From assembly GCA_964036155.1 (NCBI GenBank), contig OZ038423.1:8509249-8573248 (forward strand): a DNA stretch of 64,000 nt. Direction: 5' to 3'. Below are positions 52,404-64,000 of the stretch, one piece after another. Under the pieces are notes generated by a model. The model was not told the origin of the DNA. It worked only from the letters and a program-made list of their open reading frames with translations, and made no database searches. Within the stretch, counting starts at the first letter, position 1. Every line of letters begins with the position of its first letter. The position numbers were made by a program, and so were the translations under genes. The stretch comes from Diploscapter coronatus (Eukaryota > Nematoda > Chromadorea > Rhabditida > Rhabditidae).

Positions 52404-53716
52404 CTTTTGCTGGGCAGAGTGCTCATTAGCATTTGGAGTTGAGGAATTCAGGAGGAAAAAGTTAGAATTCAGTATCGAAAACGTGATTTTCAGATTGGTA
52501 GGTCTAATTGATTTGTTTTCGAATTTCAGTTAGGCCAAGCAAATGTGATCAATGCGCGCATCTCCATCGAATAGGTTAATTTTTTGAAACACTTGACGGT
52601 AGCGATTTTTGGGAGTAAACAGTCCGCAAGCAGAGGCGGAATTAGAACTGTAATCCGAAGGGCAAACAGGCAGAAGAATAGAATAGACTGATTAACGATA
52701 GATGATGTTGATAATTAAAAAGGCGTGTAGGAGGAAAATTGTCAAAATAGCGCAATAATCACAATTCTCGAACTGCTTTTCTACTTTTCTGAATCGATAT
52801 TTCCTTTCGCACATTTTTGAACGAGATGATGCAAATTAATGTTGAAAAATGGAGTTTCAAATGAGAAAAGAATTGAGTTGGGAGGTGGCAAAATTCGCTA
52901 AGTTTTTGGCGATATTATTTTTTGTTAAATAAAGAAAATACCAACTTTCTAAGTTGCAGCGATCCTCCATTTTTGGCTGAGAGCAGCGTGTCGTGAGTCA
53001 ATGTCGAGGCATTGCTGAGATTTCCTGCAAAATAAAATCATTTCCTTTTCTCTTCGTTTTTTTTCTTTTCCACTCCAATTCATAATTCGATTATTTCCGT
53101 GAACATTTGTAATCTCGAGCAATGGGATTCCGACTTTTGCTTTCTGGCTTTTCTGATATCATTCTACTCGAGTATGCAGTTTGAGTGATTTCGTACAGTT
53201 TAAGGGCCCCTACTATAAAGAGCTAGTTTCGTTCCATTTTCGAGTCTTCCAAATTTTCGCTTTCCCAGGAACCTTTTTGAATTTTGAGATCGTAATGCAG
53301 AAAACGAAAAATACGAATCATTGTAGGCAGCTTTTGTTAGCTATCTCTAAACACGCAGAGAGATTTGAGTAATATAACTTTGAGCTTTTAACCGAACAAA
53401 AGCTGAATTCCCGCCGAGGTTTTTATACGCGCGACTGCGAGGGATCTGCCTATCTGGGAATGACATTTCATTTCGAATCCTTGCAAATATTTTGAGTTAG
53501 AAGAAGAAGCCGACCGATTGAATTCGTCTCACTGTAGTTTTTACTCTTTTTGGAAAATAGCACGGGGAAGTAAAAACAAAGAGCTGGTTTCGTTCCGTTC
53601 TCGAGTTTATGAAATTGTTCACTTTCTCATGAATCTTCTTAATTAGACAGTGGAACATGCATGGTTATGAGAATCTCTTTAATCTTTAATCTTTAATTTT
53701 TGAACTATTCATTTAG
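52404..53716. other. Spacer before F-box/kelch copy 2
   Basis: AT-rich and non-coding as far as I can see. GAGCTAGTTTCGTTCC occurs near 53220 and a near copy lies near 53580. Confidence 0.4.
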
Positions 53717-53717
53717 A

Positions 53718-53793
53718 ACACCCCTATTCGGAAATTTTTTTATAAATAGCTCGAGCATTGGAAGCTAACAAAATAGTTCCGAATAGGGGGTGT
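53718..53793. mobile_element. Short MITE related to the 685-bp element
   Basis: The ends ACACCCCTATTCGGAA and TTCCGAATAGGGGGTGT are inverted repeats about 43 bp apart. Their ACACCCCCTAT core and adjoining GGG match the 31972-32656 MITE termini. It is inserted about 110 bp upstream of F-box/kelch copy 2. Confidence 0.6.
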
Positions 53794-53904
53794 CCCCATT
53801 TAAATAGGGTTACATTCACTTCGAAATAATTAATTGCAGACTTTCTCATTCAACCAATACTCTTTTACTACTCCCATTTTTATTGTTTAGGTCTCTTAAC
53901 AAAG

Positions 53905-55171
53905 ATGTTAGCCAATTTACCAGTCGAAATTATATTGTTGATCTGCGAATATCCCGAATCCAAAGACCTGGGACAATTGGCCTGGACTAACAAACGGATG
54001 ATGCGAATAATCAAGAGATATCGGCCGATAGCACTCGAGAGGAAAGTTTTATTCTATCGTAGGAAAATATTTCTTAGATGAGTGGAAATTAATTAGAGTA
54101 TTTAGTACCTTATACAAACAGCAAAATTTGGGAAGGAAGAATTTGTCTGTTTGATTCGCATCATGTTTCTGTTGAGCAGATTACAAAATTTACTCATCCT
54201 TTATGGTTATGGGAAGTTGCAACTACAAAAGATAAAGTTAGTTATTTTATTTGGCATTGCCAGTTGTGTAAATTTTAGATTTTCGCAATTAATTCTTATA
54301 ACAAATCGGTTGAAATTTTCGACCTGAATACTCGACAAATCACTAGAGGTAACATTACAAAGCCAATAGATTGGTTTAATTTTATTTCACTCTTTGCAGG
54401 ACCAGATCCCCCTGAATGGTGTGACTATGCATCTGTCGCTTATTTCAAAGACAAACTGTATTATTTGGGTGGATGGGATCCTGAAACATGGAAATATACG
54501 AATCTAGTTGATGTAAGGAGATCGAATGAGAGTTCATGAAATAATTTATTTAGGTTTTAATAGATGGAACATGGCAAACAGGACCTGCTTTTCCTCTTCC
54601 AACTAAATGGGCTCAAGCAATAACATGCGATGAAATTTTATACGGTCACATTGTAGCATTTTCATTATTGTAATTATGGATATTCAGTTATTGATGGATT
54701 TATTAATCAAAAAATATTTCGATTATCAGACGACGAACGGGAATGGATCGAAATCGGAGAGATTCCAGAAAAACGATATTCTTTCGGAGTTGCATCGCTA
54801 AATGGAAAAATTTACATAACTGGAGGACGGAGGTCGTTAATTTTGTATGATAAATAATGTATCATTATATATTTAGCGGTGATGATGTATTCAAATCTTG
54901 TCTGTGTTTCGATCCCTCAGCACCAAATTATTATGGTCGAATTTCTCGAATCGCTGATATGAATTATGAGAGATATGAACATTCACTCATTGTCGCTAAC
55001 GGGAAATTGTATGCAATCGGAGAGTGAGCTGAGATTTTGCATATCTTTATATGAAATATTTGTTAATTTAGATTTCAAGAATTTGGATATGCAAATTTTT
55101 GCAATTCAATCGAGGAATACGATCCACAAACGAATAAATGGAGTAAAGTCGGAGAAATTGACATAAAATAA
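53905..55171 (+). CDS. F-box/kelch-repeat protein, copy 2
   Basis: Direct-orientation duplicate of the gene at 37532, offset about 16.37 kb, with the same eight-exon layout and nearly identical introns. Differences are scattered: ESKDLGQ for EFKDLGQ; GFINQKIFRLS against GWVGKKIFRL-type changes; EIPEKRYSF for ELPGERSYF; a shorter GDDVFKS linker; and a different C-terminus ending VGEIDIK. No frameshift or stop was seen, so both copies may be functional. Its role would be the same, SCF substrate recognition. Confidence 0.78.
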
Positions 55172-55328
55172 AACTTGATTATAGTAATCTCCGATTTCAT
55201 ATAGAAATTTTATTCCAAATAAAATGTGAAATAATAAGTTAATTTCGATGCACGTGATACAGACAACTCTCGAAGACATTCAAGAGTTATGAGGGATAAT
55301 TGTAACTGAAATAAATATTCCTTTTAAT

Positions 55329-55406
55329 CAGGGTTGTACGAACTGAACTTCGAACTGCCTAGAAATTAGTTCAAATTCGAACTTCAGACAGCCCTGTTTT
55401 CCCTCC
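55329..55406. repeat. Imperfect inverted repeat with CAGGG ends
   Basis: CAGGGTTGTACGAACTGAAC at the left and a CAGACAGCCCTG right end with internal TTCGAACT complementarity. It may be another hAT-type micro-element, but I see no clear 8-bp duplication. Confidence 0.45.
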
Positions 55407-55609
55407 TTTTCCTCTATCTCTGCTCTCCACTGGCCAGCATATCTGTTTTCATCTCTTCCTGTTTCTAACTTTCTATTTCCCTCTTTCTCTTTGGTAGTCC
55501 CTCCCCATTACTGTCTATTTCGTCTGTGTCAGCTTTTGCATCATTAATTCATTCGTCTTTCAATTTCGAATCCTTTAATCTTGCTCATTTTCAGTCCGTC
55601 AATCCACTA

Positions 55610-58389
55610 ATGATCATAGTACCGTACTTGGAGAGAGTGCTCGCCAATTGGTTCCGCCCAGTGGTCTTCGATGATGCGATCGACAGACTCAACTATCTCT
55701 ACACGGCCTCGATCATATGCTTTTTCGCCATCGCGGTTTCCGCCAAGCAGCAAGTCTTCAAATCTTAAAAAGATAGAATCTCTAAAAGTAGTCATCTTTA
55801 AGTAATTTTGAAGGAAGAATTTCTTCCACGCATTATTTCAAAGTGACCACTTTTTACAAATTTGTTACCCAACTTTGTTTACATTCTCAATTCGCACATG
55901 TTGACAAGTTTCTGCGAATTTCTCTATGCAAAAAAAGTTTATCTTTTTGTAATCTATAGTAGGCTGATTTGCTTTCTACCTGCTTCTGCTTCACTTCTGC
56001 ACAGGCAGTCAGTCTGTCCTGTTCGAACAGCTGTGCGCACTTTTCGTTTTTCTATCGTGCGAAAGACAAACCGACATTCGTCACAGATAAATTCGAGAAA
56101 ATTTAAGAAAATAAAAGTCGGTTTCTTGTAAAATATTCATATCTCCAAAATTCGAATAAGAACAGGGATAGGGGAATATTTGCCCAGAAAAAATCTTCAA
56201 AGTGTACTCATCATTTTGAAACAGTATGCTCTATCTGCCTTACCCCTAGCCTCTAGTATTGCTTCGTAAAATTTTACCGGTATGCGGCTTGTGCAAGTCT
56301 GCGACTCGACGACTTATAAGAAGCCAAAAAATACTTTTTGTAACACATAAAAAAAACTTCCTTTAGGTATGTTGGGGCGCCAATCCAATGCTGGACGCCG
56401 CCCGAGTTCAAAGGCAGCTGGGAGCAGTATGCCGAAGACTACTGCTTCATCCAGAACACCTTCTTCGTCCCCTTCGAAGAAGAGATCCCCAAAGCGAGTA
56501 GCGATAGAGCTAAAGTGAGGGAAACTACAAAGATTCAAAGAAGAATGCACATTTGGCAGGGCGAGATCGGCTACTACCAGTGGGTCCCGATTGTCCTCGC
56601 TCTGCAGGCAATCATGTTCTACATGCCCAGTTGGCTGTGGGCTACATATCATAAATTCAGCGGTCAGTTTAGAAATTTCCTGTTGGTTCTGTCTTTTAAA
56701 TGGCACAATTCTTCCCTTTGCCATCTATTCTTCTCCTTTCTTTTCCTCTTCCATTTCATATGAGCCCCCTCTCAGAGATATAGTTAGGGGCCCCAAGCAG
56801 ATATGCCGAGTTTATGTTTCGGACAAAGTTTTGTACAGAAATATCACTAGGGATGTAAGCAAGATTTTCGTGAAGAAAAAATAAAAGAAGAAAATTTCTT
56901 GACCGAAAAAAGCGGAAAATTGCGACCTTCAAAATGAAAACATTTTCATAAATGAAATATCGCTTGTGATTGCCTGTGCTTGACTATTTTGGTTTGATTT
57001 TTTGCACACAGCCATTTTATCGGAATTATCGTCGATCTAGACTAGGTTTTGTTTTGACATTTTGGGTTTGAAGGGTACTTCCCTTCCAAATTTTCTACTT
57101 CAAACTACCACATTTCTATAACAAACGCATTTTTGCAAAGGGGCGGAGCTTAGGGACCCTAGATATAGTAAAAGTGCACTCGAGGCAATGTACAATACAA
57201 AACAAATGCAATGAATTGTTTCGTGTTTTGTAGGGCTGGACTTGACGACGGCAATGGCGGGTGCGGAGAAGATCGCGGCAGCCCCATCGGCGAGCGAGGA
57301 CAGGAAGAATGAGCTCGACGAATTGTCGCTCTATTTGAATGAGTCCCTGGAATTCGGTGAGCAGCAGCGCATTCCAGTCCAACTGTTCTGCTTCAGGTGT
57401 TCATACAATTATTTACCGACTTTTCTAAAAAATGTATAAGAAAGAAAATGGTGAAAATAAACACCAATATTCGTTGAATTTTCCTAATCTTCTCTTTTCA
57501 GATTCGGCCGCAGACTGGGTTCCTACATGACATTGCTCTACCTGATGGTGAAGGGGCTGTACGTCATCAACATCTTGGCCCAGTTCTACATCCTCAACAG
57601 GTTCCTCGGCTCTAGTTACTCCTTTTGGGGTATCCAGGTTGGATTTCTGGGCTTTTTGTTTTTAACGAAACCATCCATTTTTTTGCAGACATTCATGGAC
57701 CTGTACAACGGCCGTGAATGGATGGATTCCGGCGTATTCCCGAGGGTCACCCTCTGCGATTTCAAGGTGCGCCGACTCGGCAACACCCACCGCTACACCG
57801 TGCAGTGTGTGCTCATGCTCAACATGCTCAACGAGAAGATTTACCTGTTCATCTGGCCAGTCTCGATTTATCCTCCTTTTCTCAATTCATTTTTCTGCTT
57901 TCAGGTTTTGGTTCTTGTTCGTGGCCGTGGTGACAGTTATCAACTTCTTCGACACTTTGCGCTATATATCGTCGACTCAGCTGAGAGAGAAGTCGATCCA
58001 TCAGTGGCTGAAGCAGGTCGTCGAGAATGAGGACAAGAAAATCGTCAGGAATTTCTGCCATCAGGCCTTGCAGCCAGGTATTTCCTCCATCTTCATTCAA
58101 ATGAATTTCCATTCAGACGGAGTCTTGACGCTCCGCTTCATTGAGGCCCACGCTGGAGGGATCGTCGTGCGGGACGTGGCTACCGAAATGTTCCGCGGCT
58201 ACATCAAATTGGTATAAGTTCAATATTCATTTTAAAATTTGATTTTTTCGATTTTAGTTGCACCAGTCTTTGACGAGGGCGACGAACCCAGGTATCCCGA
58301 ACAATGGCGCACACGAGAGCCTCGACGTGCCTTCCAAGCCTCACGGCGGTATCGTGATGCCCGACTGCCCGACCAAAGCCATCCACTGA
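55610..58389 (+). CDS. Innexin (invertebrate gap-junction subunit)
   Basis: Four-pass membrane channel protein of gap junctions and hemichannels. Nine exons (55610-55749, 56367-56514, 56560-56662, 57234-57396, 57502-57637, 57689-57855, 57905-58077, 58117-58211, 58258-58389) total 1257 nt, 418 aa. TM1 is around YTASIICFFAIAVSAKQ; the family signature YVGAPIQCWTPPEF and GSWEQYAEDYCF supply the first-loop cysteines; TM2 follows YYQWVPIVLALQAIMFYMP; TM3 is near MTLLYLMVKGLYVINILAQF; the second loop includes GVFPRVTLCDFKVR and YTVQCVLMLNMLNEK; TM4 is IYLFIWFWFLFVAVVTVINF; the tail is cytoplasmic. The ATG lies 16 nt after a TTTTCAG, suggesting trans-splicing. Two introns need GC donors (55750 and 57856). 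A 45-nt intron at 56515-56559 is also open in frame. AATAAA is at 58661-58666. The paralogue is not identified. Confidence 0.95.
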
Positions 58390-58660
58390 TTTCAATCACT
58401 AATTACTCCAATCGGACTCTCCTTCTATTTTTAATTAGTCTTATTCTAACTGTCTTTATAGATCTTAAGCTTCTATAAGTATCATTTCTTGGCGGATGAA
58501 AATTTATCTATTGTTTGCTTGTTTCATTATTTTTCTTATTTTCACTGGTTAGTATTATCTTATATATCTATTAATGAAAGGCTAAATCCTTAAGCTTTTA
58601 TTGTAACCAATGGCTCTTGCTTGTAACTTCATTTTACCCTTTATTTTATTCGACCAAGGG

Positions 58661-58666
58661 AATAAA
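58661..58666 (+). promoter_or_regulatory. Polyadenylation signal of innexin gene
   Basis: AATAAA about 270 bp after the innexin stop, just before the foldback element copy C. Confidence 0.55.
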
Positions 58667-58765
58667 TTTGACTTATTTCATGCAGGCCTACTTACCGTAA
58701 CCCAAAGTGCAGCTTAAACCTAACACTCTAAGTAGCCTGCACTTATAAAATGGTCTAAAAACTTT

Positions 58766-60401
58766 AAGAGTGTATTTGTAAGACCCGAACAGTCATTAAG
58801 AAAAATCCGCATTTCAGAAAAAGTCTCACAAATCATGATTTGACCATAAAAGTGGATACCCCTATGGGTCCTAATCACAAAATCGAGGAGATTAGGTTCA
58901 ATCACTAAAGTGGGCGGAGTTATGCTAATTTGAAAATTTGGATTTCGATGAAAAAATGCTTTTTAGACGGTACAAAGAAAACTTGTTTGCTATAAAAGAT
59001 TTTCGAAAAATTTAAAAAGGATGAACATGGCCATGGAATGTACTTTCTAAAAATATAATGGTTTAAGGGGATCAACCACTTGTTCGGGATGGGAGGGGGT
59101 CCTAAAGTGAAAATAGGCCTTGCGCGCACTGACATTTTTGCACAAAATCGACCGTACTGAAAAATTTTGTTAATTCCCATCACGTAGAATCACTTTTAAA
59201 ATATTTTCTATCAGGTTTAAAATGTTTTAGGCAAAAAATTTGGTCGAAAAGAGGTAGACCGCTGGGGTATTGACGCTGTCAAAGTTGCCTGACCAAAATA
59301 TCGAAATTTCAATTTTGAGGGTCAGACCTCACAATATGTATACCAATTGATAGAGCTCATCAAACTGAGCAACTTTTGTGAAGACACCTCATGGTTATCT
59401 ATTATGGTATGCGTGGTATGGAGGTCTGAATGGTCATACACACGAAAATGACAAAAATCTTCAAAAATTTATTACTTTTGTAAAATCAAACTAATTCGAA
59501 AAATCTCTTCGGGATATAGCAGTTGAAGGACAATACTTCATTTTTGCTTCATAGAGTACCGTGCTATTACTTTATCACGTTACCATATGGGCCCATGGTA
59601 TACCACCCAAATGGTGTTTGAATGGTATGCTATAAAAATGGATATCAATCGACTCGAAATTGACTGGAGAGTAATATTGCCCTCTTCTATATAGTTTCAT
59701 TCTCGTATCATTTTTCTGAAAATTGACATTAAATTTTGGTTTTTGAGGTACCACTCCCATACCGTAATAGATAGCCATAAGGTGTCTTCACAAAAGTTGC
59801 TCAGTTTTTCAAGGGCTTTTATTCGGTATACAATTTGATGAAATATGTACCTCACATTTTCATTTTTCGACCCCTGACCGCACCCTGTTTGGGCGCTTTT
59901 TTCTCAAAAAGAGTACCCTTACTTTTCAATTTCCCTGGCTGATTTCGATGCAGTTTTCCATGGAGAATAACCCTATGGTATCCGTTCATTTACATAAATA
60001 ACATTTTTCGTTCAGGGGAAGCGATTTTCTGCAAATTTGAGGGGTATTTTTACCCCCTATTTTGACATAAAGATAACCTACCGTACTAGCAAGTGGTTGA
60101 CATATGAAAAACTATCATAAGATGGGCAGTTATACGGGCTACATCATCCTTTTTAAGTTTTTCGAAAATCTTTCATAGCGAAAAAGTTTTCTTTGTACCA
60201 TCTGACGGCCATTTTAGCGTCAAAATCACAATTTTCAAATTAGCATAACTCCACTCACTTTTGAAGGCGGAGCCTAATCTTCTCGATTTTGTAATTAAGA
60301 CCCATAGGGATATCCACTTCTATAATCAAATCATGATTTTTCAGACTTTTTCTGAAATCCGAGTTCTCTTTGATGACTGTTCGAATCTTACAAATACTCT
60401 T
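58766..60401. mobile_element. Foldback element copy C (~1.6 kb)
   Basis: Mirror relative of copy A. 59280-60401 is identical to 35406-36527 in reverse. The remaining half (58766-59279) belongs to the same family but is clearly diverged from copy A's 36528-37023. The giant repeat's inner boundary is therefore inside the element. Its left end sits about 100 bp after the innexin polyA signal. Confidence 0.75.
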
Positions 60402-62515
60402 AAATGGAATTGATGAAATTCGAGCTTTTTTGATGAAGATCAAGCTTTTTCGATGGAAAAATCGCTCGAAATTCACCAGAATTGGTTGAATTTAATGGTA
60501 TCTGGTTGAAATTTGAATGCAACTTATTCTATTTAATCTGCTAGACATCATGTGCAGGGCACGGAAAATAATTTGAATTGATCCTGCCGGTACTTTCTCC
60601 GAGTGCGTGCACTATTTTTGTCCGTGCGAATTAACTTGAGTCATATTCGAACCTTTTGAAGATTTTATTTCATCCTACCGAATGGGACAAAAATAGCAGA
60701 GCAGCCGCGTTCTGCTCTGTCCAGCGAGAAAGGCCAAGTTTTAGAGACACGGTAGAGTATGATATCATCCCTCTATCGAGGGGTTACAGAGAAGGATAGA
60801 ATAGAGAAAAAAGAGTCATGAACAAAATCGCTGGAACAGGCAAATGGCGAGTTGTCTGACCAGAGAAGAAATTCAAAAGGCCAGCACAAGAAATTTCGCA
60901 TCTCGATATGAGTCTTGTCCATCCGCATCATGGTTTAACCACTCGTCCTCTTCCACGGTTACCATTTCCCATACTCTTTTGCCGTCGTTTTCCCTTCACT
61001 ATTAACTGTCTTCTGATTTGGTTGTGAGATGTGCATAAGAAAGAGCTAATGTATATCCTACACTCACCCTGTTGTAGGTTCCCGATATTTCTCAGAATTG
61101 GTTTATGGTTCATCTCTCCAGTTCTTCATTTCGTATTAATCATTAACGTAAATGGTGAGACCGATTAGACGATTCTTGCCATGCTTTATCACACAGCTGC
61201 ATATCTCTGTCTCGATCGTCCTCCTCCTCTGCTCTTCTTTCTCCTCAACTCACAACAATGACATTTCGCAGCTTTTCGAATTTATCGTTCTGATTTCTAT
61301 GATGAAATTGGATTCTTATGGAAGCCTCCTTTTGGCGGGGATGAACATTTCATTTTTAAGTTGACTTTCTCGGAATTGTTCTAGATGTGAAGTTTGGAGA
61401 TGAACCGTCTTCTTGTCATTGCCATTGAGTTCATTTTATGAAAAAGCTAGTCTAGAGCGCAGAAGTTTGCAAAATTTAAGATAAAACCCTATTACATTGA
61501 TTTCTGATACTCAAAATATGTTGACTACTCTAATTCTTAGCGTTTTCTATAGATCTTATGCTATTCCACTACTGTTTTTGTTTATCTCAAACTATCCGAT
61601 TTTTTTCTCTCTCTCTCTCCATGCTCACTCACTTTCTCATTTTCTCTAAAATATGCAGATGTTTACTAATGGTGCCATACTTACAAAGTCCAAAATAAAT
61701 AATGAAAAATGTTCGATCTTCAATGATTTTTCAAATGTTGAGCTGTTACTAATTCTTGCATCATGCAGCCCTTTCTCTCCTGTTTTTGCTCTATTTGACA
61801 GGCTGCGCTTCATTGCCTTACAATTTAGACTATTCTCAACGTAACTCCGACCAAAAGCCACGCTCCTTTGTTTCATCCTCACTCTCTTCCTCCCTAACCA
61901 TTTCACTTAATGTGCAGATAGAGTGAGATACTGAATAAGGTAGCAGAGAAGTGAGGATTTAAAATGGATTTCAGGATAGATTTTTACTGGGCCATAATTG
62001 CTCCAATACCTTCATTCCTAGCTCGCTTGACTTGTCTGATCATCGATAGCTTTTCTACGCCTCATGGCAATTCCCCCATCTCATCTATCCTCTTTTGCAA
62101 TGCTCTCTCGCATCTCTCCTTTCATCATTACAGTATCCATCGCTCTTTGATAAAATAGCGCAATAGATTGTGGAATCTCACATTCACTTCAGGATTTCGG
62201 ATAATTGCAATGTCCTATTTCTCATAGACAATATATCATCTGCTATGGATTGCTGAAAATTATTAGAAAAAAACTGAGATCTTAGCAATTTAGCAATTTG
62301 AAAGATAGGGTTTTCTGTAGGATGACTCATCTTTCATAGTTATCTATCCTTTGAGTTTTTCGAATTCTCCGATTTTTTGCAAAAAAAATCTTTCTATTAT
62401 TTTGTGCATAGAGTCAAAATAATGTCCTGTGGAAATATATCATGCTTATGCCTATATCCAATGAAACGTTATGTTTACAGACTAATATTCACTAATCTCA
62501 CACAGCACTCACTCA
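60402..62515. other. Spacer in right arm, mirror of 33292-35405
   Basis: Identical mirror of the OTU upstream region. No exon is supported independently of the left arm. Confidence 0.5.
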
Positions 62516-62656
62516 ATGGAGAACGAGAAGAAGAGCGAAGGGCGCGAGTCTGGAAACCGGCTGCCTTCACTGCGGGAGGAGGTCCACGCCGACAGGGCGG
62601 CTGAACGATGGAGGAGCGATAAGACCGAGTTGACACGACTCGGTCAGCTCAACCAG
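62516..62656 (+). CDS. Second copy of OTU gene exon 1, rest beyond window
   Basis: Encodes the same 47 residues as OTU exon 1, starting MENEKKSEGRESGNRLP and ending at the same CAG/GTGCGC donor. It is transcribed toward the right edge. If the inverted repeat extends far enough, a full mirror copy of the OTU gene lies outside the window. Otherwise this is a promoter plus orphan exon. Confidence 0.6.
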
Positions 62657-62758
62657 GTGCGCATTATATATATATATATATATATATATTTACTATTGTG
62701 TTCGGTTGAAATTTACGCCCTTGATCGAGCTAATTCCGTCATTCTTTCGAGCCTCTAG

Positions 62759-63150
62759 TAAATTCTCCATAGCTTATCGTTCCATTTTTCCTACAACTTT
62801 CTTCACAAATAGAATTGGTGGAATTTAGAAAGAGAATCTACTTTATTCACTTATCTGGTTTGTAGGTAGTTCTCAATATCAATATAATGCCGCTTATTTG
62901 TATCGCATTTCTCATGCGCGTCTTCATCGTCGTGTTGTTCGATTTCGCTTTTTTCCCTCGATATCGTTATAACGGTAATTGGTTGATTGGTTCAGTTTTA
63001 GGTGTGCTAATTAGAGATAGAGATTATGGTCATTAGTCTTATTTGTGGCTCTCCGTGTTTGAAATTCATCTTAACGACATTATTTTGGAGTTATTCCTCG
63101 AAGGAAACGATAACGCAAAGTGACCGTAGATGCTTTTTGATAGGTTAGCT
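62759..63150. other. Start of intron 1 of the mirrored OTU copy
   Basis: Mirror of 32657-33048. Non-coding, between the exon-1 copy and the MITE copy. Confidence 0.45.
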
Positions 63151-63835
63151 GGGACACCCTCTATCCAGAACTCTCTTATTAAAATTCATAAAATCACTTT
63201 GACGCTTAATCTAAAAGCTTCTACAATTTAATTTCAGCTCATAAAATCACATAATTAATAACAAAAAAACAATACAAGAAACTTTTAGGCAAGTTTAGCG
63301 ATTTTTGTAAAAGCTTTAAAGGGTGATTCAAGTGAAAAAACGGCTTTTGAATACAGCTAAATAATTCCGCGTCAAATCGAACTTCAGAAGCTCTTTTTAA
63401 AGCAATTAAAATCAATGTTTTTCATACTTTCACAGCGAAAATAGGTCTAAACTATTTCTATAGTTAATTTTTATCATTATGTTAATTAGCTTTGATCTTT
63501 AAAGATAATAAAGTCTAAAATAGTGCTAAAATCATTTACTAATTAAATAGTAAAAAGCCCCTTCTACTTACTTCCTGTCCAAACTTAGCAAAAATACAAC
63601 TTAGTTCGTAATTTATTATTTAGCTTTCATTGAAGAAAAATGAGCTATTGTATGACAAATACTTCACTAATCTCGGGTCATAACACAATTCAAATTTGAT
63701 CAAATTTTTCATAATACCCGTTTCTTATAAAATTTTCTAAATTGCCATCATTGCTTTCAAATACGTGCATTTGTGATAGGCACTCAAGCTATTTCTTTGT
63801 ATTCTAATAGGGGAGTTCTGGATAGGGGGTGTCCC
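63151..63835. mobile_element. Mirror copy of the 685-bp MITE
   Basis: Same element as 31972-32656, carried passively in the right arm of the giant inverted repeat. Confidence 0.8.
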
Positions 63836-64000
63836 GTTTCGAACAAGCCTTCATAGGCATATGAACTGAATTTTCTTTTCCTGAATTGAAAAAATGCGCG
63901 TATAAGTTGAAACTCATGGGAAAAGGAAGATAGGAGAACAAAGGCACTCTTCTGATAAGGAAGGAATCTGTATGCAACATTCTTGTAGGGGAGTTTTCTT

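Larger units (their letters stand above)
59280..64000 (-). repeat. Right arm of giant inverted repeat, cut by window edge
   Basis: Mirror image of 31807-36527. It includes the OTU exon-1 copy (62516-62656, + strand), the MITE copy (63151-63835), the (TA)n copy (about 62665-62690) and most of a foldback element. It is still identical at the last base of the window. Confidence 0.97.

Noticed and set aside
57714..58217. 167-aa frames overlapping the innexin
   Set aside because: One is read-through of the 49-bp intron, the other is a shifted frame. The innexin frame explains the conservation.

Overview
The window is animal DNA and most likely comes from a nematode. The evidence is: many short phase-consistent introns ending in TTTTCAG or TTTAG; start codons sitting just after such acceptors, as expected for spliced-leader trans-splicing; same-strand gene clusters; an innexin; an arginine kinase; a TBP-like factor; duplicated F-box genes; and AT-rich spacers full of small inverted-repeat transposons. 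I could not place it to genus. All gene models were spliced by hand from frame, phase and splice sites, so exon edges are predictions. For the main models the summed exon lengths divide by three and end at a stop.

Layout. 1-1302 (-): a small five-exon gene running off the left edge, with weak resemblance to nematode DUF148/SXP-RAL-2 proteins. 1749-5675 (-): arginine kinase, 399 aa in 13 exons, with a hydrophobic N-terminal leader. 5676-11884: gene-poor spacer with a CT microsatellite. 11885-14036 (+): C2H2 zinc-finger protein. 14037-16355: 3'UTR and AT-rich spacer with two hairpins. 16356-18525 (-): TBP-like factor, 292 aa in 8 exons. 20049-21966 (-): 269-aa low-complexity protein. 22134-26260 (-): protein with a triplicated ~70-aa exon. 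26954-33291 (-): OTU-domain cysteine protease, 550 aa in 15 exons. The last three genes share a strand; the first two are about 170 bp apart, which looks operon-like.

31807-64000 is dominated by a very large inverted repeat. The left arm (31807-36527) and right arm (59280-64000) mirror each other at a constant coordinate sum of 95807. The right arm runs off the window edge. Each arm carries the OTU promoter region and first exon. Both inner breakpoints lie inside copies of a ~1.6-kb foldback element. The 22.7-kb spacer holds two direct copies of an F-box/kelch gene (37532-38798 and 53905-55171), another F-box gene (40503-41147) with FTH-like exons behind it, VPS4 (46675-50329), an innexin (55610-58389) and several MITEs.

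The unlinked housekeeping genes do not form a pathway. VPS4 serves ESCRT disassembly, the innexin makes gap junctions, arginine kinase buffers ATP, TLF is a core-promoter factor, and OTU and F-box proteins act on ubiquitin. The strongest candidates for new biology are the mirror-image duplication with its foldback elements and the exon-triplicated protein.
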